Below, piece after piece: positions 10,501-18,116 of a DNA stretch of 64,000 nt. Source of the DNA: Corallochytrium limacisporum (taxonomy: Eukaryota; Opisthokonta). A program made the position numbers and the translations under genes. The notes beneath the pieces are model-generated. The model was not told the origin of the DNA. It ran no database searches and saw nothing but the letters and a program-made list of their open reading frames with translations. The DNA is taken from positions 23,403 to 87,402 of the forward strand of contig PDIP01000008.1 in NCBI GenBank assembly GCA_002811645.1. Reading direction: 5' to 3'. The stretch's first letter is position 1. Each line of letters starts with the position of its first letter.

Positions 10501-12649
10501 ATGCCTCCTGGTCATCCTTGGCCAGTTTCTGCAAAGCGGCTCCAGCTGCCATTAGTAGGGTATGATTGTCCCGCAATTTGGCAATATCGGCCACCAGGCT
10601 AAGCCAGATCTTGTCCTCACTTTGTAGCATCGTGTTCTCAATATAGTCAATACTATGCTCACTCTGGCCGCCAACAATGACATTGTACAAAGCCTCAGTG
10701 CTGGAGTCGATACTGAGAATGGGATCATGGTTTCGCAGACCGTGGAGCATGTGTGCTTCTGATTCCGCACCCTGGCGATGAAGGGCTTTCGCGTACTCGT
10801 AGTACACATCAACCAAGTTTTTATTCTCGGTCAGGAGCACCAAGAGGGTCTGCCAATGAGCAATGCCAATTGCTTGCTTGCGATGGTGCGCCTTGCATAA
10901 TCCCCGTATCAGTTCGCTTAACTCAGTGGTGTTACGTAGAATCTTTAGAGCTGATTGTGACTGCTCCGTAATCTTCCCAGAGGTCAGAGTGCTCTGCAGA
11001 ACGGCATTCGCACAGTCTCCGTCAATAATCGCATCCCCGTTCACCGCAATCCGCGGCTCCATATCAGCATCACTGTTCAGAGTGACCTCAATGATTCTCA
11101 ACCGTGCCTTCAATTGCTTGTCTTCCACTTTTGCCATCAAGCCCGACAACGTGTTTGACTGATAAAGGAGACGGATAGACGCTCTTGAACCCATAGAGGA
11201 CATGACCTCCATTTGTTGTGTGCAAACGGAAACAAACCTTTCGACCAGCTCTTTATCGGTCACATTGAAGCATATGTTTTGCTTCCCAGCAATAAGCGAG
11301 ATACTCTCATCAAGGGCATCTGCGTTATCGTAAATGCTGAAGTATGCATCCCACACGGACGATGCCATTTGAAGAACCGTCTGGCGATTGTCGCCTTCTG
11401 GGAGCTCAGTCTGAGTCACTTTACAAGCCATTGCCCATAGGTACGCCGCCACGGCGTTTCTCAGTCCTTTATGACGGAAGCGTGTTGTCCCGCAGTACTT
11501 GGAAAACTTGCTGATTAGATCCACAGTCTGTTTGGAAAAGGGACGATAACGTAATGGATCACTTTGCTGCAAGGCTGGGAGCAATTCAAGAATTTCTGTT
11601 TCAATGTCCTTGTTTTGCACGTTTGCCTTCTTCTTTCCCGCACTCTGCATACCCCAAAGAATTCTGCACGCCTGCATGCAGCTGTAGTAAGCCTCGTTTC
11701 CCACCAGGGGTACGATTTGTTGTAATGCCTCAATAATTCGCAAAAGACCTTCACCGGAGGCACGGTCCTGCAGAAATAAGACCTGGAACATGTACCTGGC
11801 AGCTTCTGGCAAGCGCTTAAAGAATGGCATGAGGTTCATACCCGACACCCAATGCAAGACCTGGTCGTACAGACTCCGGACTTGTGTCGGGTCCTGAACC
11901 GCCTTAATCATCGTCCAACTGCGCAGGACCTCGTCGATTGTTCCTCTGGCAGCCTTCATTAGTTCCGGTTTACTGGATCCTTCCGCCAGCGGCGTAAACA
12001 GTCCGTGGCAGAATGCAATGGCATCTTGTGCCTCATTACTAGCTAGCTTCTGCACTGCGCTCCTCCCTTGTAGAATCTTCCGTAGCTGCTGCACGATTTG
12101 AGCCAAGGTAGAGATGTTCTTGGTGGTTATTAGCCCATGAACTGAAGAAGACACAGTTTCTTTGTTGACGGCTACTCTTTCTTTCGCGCATCCTGCCAAA
12201 CGCAAGATGGTGAGTGCCTCAAATAATTTAACTGAGTGAATCCATCTATTTCCAGCCGCACCCCATTTCGATCCCCAAGTGGTCACCGATTGTTGCAGGC
12301 ACCTGTTTAACTCTGAAATCACCCGAGTCCAGCTCGTGGTTAACACAGTGATGGCAAGGGTATAGATATCGGATACTGTTCTCATGGGAACAAGAGCGAC
12401 TTCAGCAAGCTCTGCCATGATATACGCTACTCGCTCAGCATGCGACTTGGATTTTCCCAGCGTCTTCTTCAGCTCCATAATTCCGATGTCAAAGAGCCCC
12501 TTCACAACCACACTTGACTCTTTATCAGTGCGCTTATCGCGCAGGCATTTTGCCAGGCCTGCAGCATCTTCCTTTATAGTACTGAAAGATCGGTCCTCCT
12601 TGGGACTAAGCGCAGCTAAGATGTTGGCTTTGTAGATGTCCACAGACAT
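7598..12649 (-). CDS. ESP1: Separase (cohesin-cleaving cysteine protease)
   Basis: Single uninterrupted frame of 1,683 residues, somewhat shorter than human separase (about 2,120). The C-terminal third is the CD-clan peptidase domain. The catalytic His is at residue 1522 in CGHNAGERV and the catalytic Cys at residue 1552 in MGCSSVHL, the spacing and context typical of Esp1/Cut1/ESPL1. Downstream the conserved segment with GGAQAIVGNLWDVTDRD is present. The N-terminal 1,000 residues are helical and poorly conserved, as expected for the superhelical regulatory arm. A short Lys/Pro-rich insert lies just before the His block. Separase cleaves the Scc1/Rad21 kleisin at anaphase onset and is held inactive by securin, which is not seen in this window. 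The ATG at 12649 is the first in frame. An E2F-like motif lies 222 bp upstream. Identification is confident. Confidence 0.95.
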   Translation of the reverse strand: MSVDIYKANILAALSPKEDRSFSTIKEDAAGLAKCLRDKRTDKESSVVVKGLFDIGIMELKKTLGKSKSHAERVAYIMAELAEVALVPMRTVSDIYTLAITVLTTSWTRVISELNRCLQQSVTTWGSKWGAAGNRWIHSVKLFEALTILRLAGCAKERVAVNKETVSSSVHGLITTKNISTLAQIVQQLRKILQGRSAVQKLASNEAQDAIAFCHGLFTPLAEGSSKPELMKAARGTIDEVLRSWTMIKAVQDPTQVRSLYDQVLHWVSGMNLMPFFKRLPEAARYMFQVLFLQDRASGEGLLRIIEALQQIVPLVGNEAYYSCMQACRILWGMQSAGKKKANVQNKDIETEILELLPALQQSDPLRYRPFSKQTVDLISKFSKYCGTTRFRHKGLRNAVAAYLWAMACKVTQTELPEGDNRQTVLQMASSVWDAYFSIYDNADALDESISLIAGKQNICFNVTDKELVERFVSVCTQQMEVMSSMGSRASIRLLYQSNTLSGLMAKVEDKQLKARLRIIEVTLNSDADMEPRIAVNGDAIIDGDCANAVLQSTLTSGKITEQSQSALKILRNTTELSELIRGLCKAHHRKQAIGIAHWQTLLVLLTENKNLVDVYYEYAKALHRQGAESEAHMLHGLRNHDPILSIDSSTEALYNVIVGGQSEHSIDYIENTMLQSEDKIWLSLVADIAKLRDNHTLLMAAGAALQKLAKDDQEASESIWTFINDSWLRMSSAGASSEERQDIHKLLCERLACAGKDNSQAKWLLTGLKLYCMTLEQVEKGNLIEAAYTCTDAIREFEKLLQKAGVLTGKDDIETCSSCRSLANDFVLVCCGETEAANQSLAGNRWRLSYIWAELLSLRSDIWRRQGVSDQAHTSLQLLNKLTWATQNKEISTEPLVCKMARKLVEMETDGVAALKDSESATSLWSNIFQAVESRWVLVSEGQDVEDGAESDMDDLDDLEIERTEDVTKSLAALSLDHADASLTRSITAGTCSIATHIQTGFLLLFAILNSKYRSHIDDTLHELGSLAPNDMCRKCDVATIRYLVQEADGDCVASIRDVLNCGRPAEWASFQGQVPFFRRGIGYARYSDTIRRQLHKSGDKHGTTLFDKLVERQLDGRGDSVQHCLAMQPRQCAVFVDLDPSRLTCLSLTKVWSNGTSLNMSRLAGDRDAASQLRRLTMALREVLVESAKANRLNPKTPKAKHDYWQLRNSLNDRVENLCQDMQDLVLGSSSLALCPPWSALDCKVRKSAVAMAIDTLRSNLPTAVAMNKTKSKSTRGSAVTKRKSRSKDTAVVVDEVKLELCANAVVDSIVLLEEADYEAVAHFVALECTGTKLGNVEASVEALGALQEAIVDLIETEFGEDFLPDLWSWSHTYLHLGPAFVELPWECIPNLNAVPVSRFLSSDHLSRQIDASNGMLSVDFENGRYLINPLGDLKATEKVFRTVFDGNDKAGNVWSGHMGKSEVDKTLKDVTNLTDKHEAFFCGEPKTTATQKGPKRGPKKPKATVSRMDPCTVFLYCGHNAGERVISRSEIRFLTESKLCPPVVLLMGCSSVHLDAQMFIEPTAPVTDYIMGGAQAIVGNLWDVTDRDLDRFCLNLLHEWGSTVPAHPTECGTSSDNGGILEDVPMSLARACMTARQACKMLHLVGAAPVLYGVPMTLASRPPCLGLSLQTALSDLHTTN

Positions 12650-13171
12650 ATCTTTTGTTCTCTATGGTGATCACTTGCCTCTGTACATGTGTCTAATCTA
12701 TTATCTATTCGCTGAATACAGGAAGTACAATCGTTGCCGAATATGTTCAATAGGCAAAGGCGAAATGATTTGACGAAGCTGTCGCCCGAAGCGTTGTGCC
12801 AAGTAGCTTTCCATTTTCCGTCAGTGAGACCCCCCTCCCCGCCGGGCCGGGGCGGGCTCCGCTTTCAAACTTTTGGCGGGAAGGGTGGGCTTAACCGGAT
12901 GAGATCCCCTGGTTAAAATGGGCCCCGCATTGGGGCACCAGCACAAGGAAGGCATGAAGCACTTGGTCGCTCAGGACTGATGATCTCGGAGTGCTCGTAG
13001 GAGATAGCCCGGGTGGCTACTTAAAGAAAGAGAAGCCATCCAGCTCGTCCGTGTATGTACGGTCGCAAACGACCCACAGAAACCAAAGATCAAATCAGCG
13101 AAATGGAAGCATCATAACACAAGCAGAAGTCCAACAGTACACACCGGCAAACTAGGTCATGACATCCCGCT
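12650..13171. other. Divergent promoter region between separase and cytochrome b561
   Basis: About 520 bases between two divergent start codons. It contains a GC-rich block at about 12,830-12,930 with an E2F-like site. No further gene was seen. Confidence 0.6.
12871..12882. promoter_or_regulatory. E2F-like site upstream of separase
   Basis: TTTTGGCGGGAA matches the E2F/DP consensus (TTTSSCGC-type core). It sits 222 bp upstream of the separase ATG. E2F sites drive S-phase and mitotic genes in animals, so the match makes biological sense, but binding is not shown. Confidence 0.45.
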
Positions 13172-13726
13172 ATGACGGACGACCAGAAAGTGATCAATGC
13201 CCATGGCCTGGTCATGGGCATTGCTTGGCTTGTTCTTGCACCCTTAGGAATCTTTCTTGGTAGATTCATGCAGAAACTGGATATTGATATGAAGGTGCGC
13301 AATCATACTCACATGGGGATCATGTTCATTGTATGGCTGCTGACTATCATTGGCGCGGTGTTGGCATTCGTAAGCGATGGTGAGGGTCAGCTCTACCATA
13401 AAGTCATCGCGTACATTGTTTTCATTTCCACAGTACTACTGCCCTACTTGGGCTACGTGAGCATGCAGAATGGTAGACGGTATAGGCCGAAGGTTGTCCC
13501 CTTCCATCGGCACTGGGGGTGGCTAATCCTCGCCCTCGGCATTTACTCAGTTTTCTCCGGCATCGCAGCCCTGAAACCTGGCGATGAGTGGTTCATCGTC
13601 GCTGGAGTGATATGCGGGGTTGCTGTGTTGTCCTTTGTTTCCGCTGAGATCTACGTTCGCCAGAAACCAGCCATTGAAGAGGTGCAGCGTGAGCCGGCGG
13701 TAGACGGCAACATCAAACTGACTTAA
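13172..13726 (+). CDS. Cytochrome b561-domain membrane protein
   Basis: Protein of 184 residues with about five hydrophobic helices: near residues 9-30, 46-68, 76-97, 115-135 and 141-160. Histidines in the expected helical positions (HGLVMG, HTHMG, YHKV, HRHWGW) could ligate two haems b, as in cytochrome b561 and ferric-reductase-like proteins. There is no signal peptide or DOMON domain, so this is the bare b561 module of the kind found at the C-terminus of DOMON-b561 (FRRS1-like) proteins. The likely role is transmembrane electron transfer, from ascorbate or another donor. The short hydrophilic tail carries no recognisable motif. The start is the first ATG of the frame. Fold is fairly sure; partner and membrane are unknown. 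Confidence 0.8.
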   Translation: MTDDQKVINAHGLVMGIAWLVLAPLGIFLGRFMQKLDIDMKVRNHTHMGIMFIVWLLTIIGAVLAFVSDGEGQLYHKVIAYIVFISTVLLPYLGYVSMQNGRRYRPKVVPFHRHWGWLILALGIYSVFSGIAALKPGDEWFIVAGVICGVAVLSFVSAEIYVRQKPAIEEVQREPAVDGNIKLT

Positions 13727-14046
13727 TTGAGGACAACAGATGACCTTCCTACGGCTACAAAGCACATCAAACATTCACACTATCGTCATCGTCCATAAAC
13801 ATGGCCATCAGAACCATATCCGCTTCATCTAAACGAACACGGGGAAGAGACTTGCGCTTGTTGGTCTCGTGCTAGATCGCACCGTACCTTTATCCAGCCC
13901 CCTTGTCCTCCCCCTCCTTTCTCTGACTTACCAGCGAGGCGCTGGGTGCAAGGTTTACTCGGCAGCGATGGCAGCCGGGCTCCCCCTCCCTTCGGTCCTC
14001 TCTGTCTCTCCCCGCTACTGTGCACGTCTGTGCCTCTCCCTCTCTC

Positions 14047-14090
14047 TGTGTATGTGTGTGTGCGCGCGCGCGCGTGTGTGTGTGTGTGTG
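14047..14090. repeat. TG/CG alternating purine-pyrimidine microsatellite
   Basis: A (TG)n run flanks a central (CG)n core. This gives about 44 bases of near-perfect alternating purine-pyrimidine sequence, a strong candidate for Z-DNA. Confidence 0.8.
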
Positions 14091-14370
14091 CCTTGACCTC
14101 CTCCTCCACGGAGGGACCCCACTAAAAACCCTTCCCTTGCCCCGGCCCCCCCCCCTCAACCAGTCCCCTCGCCTCGTTAAGAAAAAGGAAAGGGGGGCGG
14201 TCGTCAACAGAAACGGGCGAAGGCGAGAGGGGGAGGGGTGTTTTGGAAGGGGTTTGGGAAGTGTTCGGTTTGTCGTGGTCGTTGCCGTTCCCTCTGGTGC
14301 ATTCTCGCTGTCAAGTGCGTTGGTGTTCCTCGGGACCACATCCTCCCTGGCATGGCCAAAAAAGCACGAG

Positions 14371-14383
14371 GTACCCACCGTAC
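14371..14383. promoter_or_regulatory. GTAC-N5-GTAC element
   Basis: Two GTAC cores separated by CCACC. The flanks are less symmetric than at the neighbouring copies. It is one of three such elements within 1.4 kb. Confidence 0.25.
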
Positions 14384-14960
14384 AAGCCAAGCGGCAAACG
14401 TCACGGGCAAAGGGCACCGAGCCAAGCGATGGGCGATTGGGTGTCTGGGAGCGAGAGCGAGTGAGGGAGGAACCGAAACGAAGAAAATCGAAAATAAAAG
14501 AAGCAGCAGCTGCAAACTCCCCGTGGCAGCTGCCGAACCAGGCAACATCTCGTCCCTCGACATTCCATCGCTTCACCCGCCATCTGGACGACATGTTGTT
14601 TGTTTTCGGATGAGATGTATGCAGCTTTCTTAGTTTCGTTAGGTATATTCATCATTAAGGATGAAGTTTTAATTGGTGAGTGACCTATACCGTCTCGATA
14701 GGCTAAACAGACGGGAGGCGTCAAGGTCGGCCCAGGGCCCGCATTCTGCTAAATGGGCCATCACGAAATGCCATACCTCTTAGGACACCGTAGCATCACT
14801 TGAGTATCGCCAAATATACTGCCCTGGCGATGATGCTTACCGTACTGCCGCCATACATCACCCGCGATGACGCGATCAGGCTTCACTTGGGACGGGCGGG
14901 GGGGGGGCGGACCTGAAGCGAAAAATTCCAATCGATGGGAGCCCGTGCCAGGTTTGCATT

Positions 14961-14979
14961 GCGGTACTTTCAGTACTGC
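14961..14979. promoter_or_regulatory. GTAC-N5-GTAC palindrome
   Basis: Arms GCGGTAC and GTACTGC flank a TTTCA spacer, with only one mismatch in seven base pairs. It lies upstream of the + strand gene at 16,100. Confidence 0.35.
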
Positions 14980-15681
14980 ACTCTCACCCCCCTGTGCCGT
15001 GACCTGGTGCTTCGCAGGGTGTCAGGATGCGGCAGGCGGGTGAGCAGGGCGGGTTAGTACGTATCACAAAACAAAAAAAAAATGAGGCACAAAAACACAA
15101 TACATTCAACACTCTCAAATGGCCGTAACCACCATCTTCGACCTACTCCTTTGAATACTAACCGCCTTTCTTCCCTGATCTCTCTCGTCCTCCCCTCTCC
15201 CATCTGCCAGCCTTCGTCTGCGAAGGACACCAAAAAGCAAATAAAAAAGAATTGGTGTGGGGCCAATTGAGACCCAGACACCTTCTCCCTTTTTCTGCCT
15301 TCCTCTAAAACCTTCTGCTGTGTATTCTATTTCTTCTTTCTTCTGCTGCTTCCATCGCACACTTTCTTTCTTTTTTTTGTTTTTTCTACGTCTTCTTCTT
15401 TGCTTCGTCGTACTTGATTCTCTCGTCTTTTGGCCCCCCCCCTCTTCCTCTCAACCCACTTTTTTTTTTCGTTTTTATCGCGTCCCAAATCTCATCGCTG
15501 GCGGGTCCAAAAAGCCACTGAAAAAGTGAGAGTCCCAAAAGAGAGAGAGAGCAACGGGCAAGACAGAAAAGAAAGGCCCCGCTCGCTCCTTGCCCCAAAG
15601 TCAGAACGAGAGGGTTTCGGAGGGGTGGGCTCCGCAAAGGAATTTTGATCCGAGCTGCCAGGGCGGGTCGGACGAAAATTG

Positions 15682-15702
15682 CGCGGTACATTTAGTACCG
15701 TG
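15682..15702. promoter_or_regulatory. GTAC-N5-GTAC palindrome
   Basis: Arms CGCGGTAC and GTACCGTG flank an ATTTA spacer, giving seven matching base pairs of eight. It lies about 400 bp upstream of the ATG at 16,100, so it is a candidate operator-like site for that gene. Confidence 0.35.
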
Positions 15703-16099
15703 TGTGATCCCTTGGCGCAGGAGGACCTGTGGATCGTTTCAGGGAACCGGGGGGGAAGGGATGAGAGGCTGCAAGAGGAGGGTGCCGGCCACAGTGGTCG
15801 CGAGGTTACATCGAGATTTCCCGGTTGCTTGCAGTGCATGAATGAGCAACGAGGATGTGTTTGAGTCTTACGTATACTTTTCCCATTTGGATCGAGCGGT
15901 TCTGTTTCTTGATTTGTTCTTCACCCCCGTGAAGTGCACTTAAGGTAGTGGACAGGTGTTCCTGGTAGTTATTTGAAGAAGGGCCTGAAACTCCATCGTC
16001 TGGAAGTATATCCCGTCCTCTGTGGAAGATTTCTAGGACTCTCTTGATCGATCGGTTCTTGCGGGCAGAAAAGTTCCAAAGTCTAATGATTCTTTGATT

Positions 16100-17782
16100 A
16101 TGGTGGTTTCTGTGAATGCTAAGACACAAGGCTGGGACGGTAACACAATGACCTCAGCCAAGGAATCGCACTTTATTCTGGAGGACGACGGTGTCGGACA
16201 CCGTCGGCGTGGTGACACTACCAATCCCCGCTGGAAAAGCGGACGCAAATACGAGGGGCTGTTAGACGAGACCGCAAATCAGGAGCCCCGCAATCACAAG
16301 GAAGATCTCGTCAACTTTGATGACGATGACTATCACTCTCAGGGATCGAGCTCCTTCCATGACGACGGCAGCTTCAAGAACGGCGAAATGTTCGAATACA
16401 GTGATGATGCCAGCCTTGGCAGTGCTGGCCAAAGAAACAGCAATGCATTCGGTGATAGCGAGGTAAGCAGCAATAATGCAGCACCAGGACTTAACTCGCT
16501 GGATCCCTTTGCCCTCGGTGGCGATGGTGGAGCTGAGACATCGTCGATGATGAACACTGCGCCCGCGGATTTTGCCAACGAAGGCGAGGCAGACTACCAG
16601 AAGCAGCAGTTCCAGAGCAACCGCGAGGACCTAATTGCCGAGTTTGCTTCCTTGGAGTTCAAGGACCATCCCATGGGCGCGACTCAGAAGCAAGGGGCAG
16701 CCGGAACAAAGGCGCGGGACGCAGGACAGGGTGCCTACATGGACGATCCGGACATGAGGGCCTTCGCTGGCTTTGACAACGACAGTCATCCGATCATGAT
16801 CCAAGTGAATGAGCCCGAGATGCCACGCCAGGGTAGTTTCAGCAGCCACGGCTCTCAGCACAGCCAGCAGAGCAGCAACTACGACGATGCTCAGGACGAC
16901 TTTGAGGGTGGATTGGAGGAGCAGTTCAGTAGGAATATTGACGCGAGCGCAGCACCGAAGCGACCAATGACGCAAGCTGGTCGCAATGCCAAGGCTGCGG
17001 CAACCAAGAAGACCGGAGGCAGTGTCTGGAGTCGTTGGTTTGGAGGTAGTTCGGGCAATAGTTCTGTTGGCATCTCGTTGCCGAAAACAGACAAGCAGAA
17101 GCTGCGTAATGTAAGTACCGGTGATAAGACAGTAGACGACAAGATCAACCAGTTTTTCCAGAGCAAGGACCGGTACGAGCAGATGTGTGTGATCCTGCAC
17201 GAGTACAAGTCACACTACGAAAAACTGGCCTCCAGTGACCGTGATATGGGTATGTTGCTACACGATTTGGCTATGAAGGACCCGGACGTGGATGTGCGAG
17301 ACAAGATGGAGCGCTTGAGCAATGTGTGCAAGGCCGGTAAGCGCCGAACGGATTTATACCTGGTTGGCCTAGATTTTATCAGTCAGCGCATGGATGTCCT
17401 GGTAGAGAAAGCGTTCAAAGACTCTGCTGGGTCCATCATGGATCTTTTGAAGCAACAGCAGGAACTGGACGCCGCAGAGGCTCGCCTGGCCGCGGCCCAA
17501 AGTGGAACAGTACACAATGGCGGCAAGTGGATGGATCCCGATGTTATCTATGAGGACGTGCAGAACAAGACCCGGGAGATGAGCAAGAGCATGACAGTTA
17601 TTTGCCAGAAGCTAGACATGCTGGATGCCAGTAGTCGCAACCTGGCCGTGCTGTTGTCGGAGACATTGACCGGCACTATGTTGGCCTACCAGACTGGTGA
17701 CGAGGATACTTTGAGGGAGGAGCTCAAGAAGCGAGGATTCTCTACGAAGATGGACCAGACAGTGATGCAGAAGATTGTTTAA
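16100..17782 (+). CDS. Unidentified protein: acidic disordered N-terminus, helical C-terminal domain
   Basis: Protein of 560 residues from the first ATG; a second in-frame ATG at 16,148 would remove 16 residues. Residues 1 to about 330 are hydrophilic and Asp/Ser/Gly/Gln-rich with no recognised domain and are probably disordered. A segment around residues 290-320 is basic and Trp-containing. Residues of about 343-560 are almost entirely helix-forming, with heptad-like hydrophobic spacing, and may form a BAR-like or coiled-coil dimer. The opening part contains NQFFQSKDRYEQM, and a later helix contains MDLLKQQQELDAAEARLAAA. A role in membrane shaping or trafficking would fit a BAR fold, but no family signature is certain. 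It faces the aconitase-family gene tail to tail, 334 bp away. Confidence 0.8.
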   Translation: MVVSVNAKTQGWDGNTMTSAKESHFILEDDGVGHRRRGDTTNPRWKSGRKYEGLLDETANQEPRNHKEDLVNFDDDDYHSQGSSSFHDDGSFKNGEMFEYSDDASLGSAGQRNSNAFGDSEVSSNNAAPGLNSLDPFALGGDGGAETSSMMNTAPADFANEGEADYQKQQFQSNREDLIAEFASLEFKDHPMGATQKQGAAGTKARDAGQGAYMDDPDMRAFAGFDNDSHPIMIQVNEPEMPRQGSFSSHGSQHSQQSSNYDDAQDDFEGGLEEQFSRNIDASAAPKRPMTQAGRNAKAAATKKTGGSVWSRWFGGSSGNSSVGISLPKTDKQKLRNVSTGDKTVDDKINQFFQSKDRYEQMCVILHEYKSHYEKLASSDRDMGMLLHDLAMKDPDVDVRDKMERLSNVCKAGKRRTDLYLVGLDFISQRMDVLVEKAFKDSAGSIMDLLKQQQELDAAEARLAAAQSGTVHNGGKWMDPDVIYEDVQNKTREMSKSMTVICQKLDMLDASSRNLAVLLSETLTGTMLAYQTGDEDTLREELKKRGFSTKMDQTVMQKIV

Positions 17783-18116
17783 GTCAGAGCAATCGTACAG
17801 GCATACAGCAAAAAGGAAACATTGTACACAATCGTGCCATTCTCCTTTGCAAGGAATTCAGTACGATTGTAAAGTAACCAATTCCTGAACTCTCATAACT
17901 TTGTTTAAGTACATTCCAGACTCATACCATCAATTCTTTGCAACCAAAAAGAATACTACCCAAAGAAGTATCAACCATCTGAATCAATTCTCCATCTCTG
18001 AAAAGTTCAAGAATAAAACTGCAGGAAGCATAATAGTTCAATTGCTGTTTGTGTATTTCATATATTCCAAAAAGTATCGGAAGCAGGGCTGTAGAGACAA
18101 TTGGGTGTCTCACATC
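17783..18116. other. Convergent 3' intergenic region
   Basis: About 330 AT-richer bases between the stop codons of the gene at 16,100 and the aconitase-family gene. They are presumably the two 3' untranslated regions. Nothing else was seen. Confidence 0.5.

Larger units (their letters stand above)
13727..16099. other. Repeat-rich intergenic region with polypyrimidine and polypurine blocks
   Basis: About 2.4 kb with no believable gene. It contains a TG/CG microsatellite, a G10 run near 14,898, pyrimidine-rich tracts around 14,090-14,160 and 15,160-15,480, a purine-rich tract at about 15,530-15,640, and three GTAC-N5-GTAC elements. It would include the promoter of the gene at 16,100. Confidence 0.6.

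Noticed and set aside
14020-14613. A 197-residue open frame on the + strand
   Set aside because: It starts in a TG/CG microsatellite and its translation has no coherent domain. Competing frames are open on the other strand.
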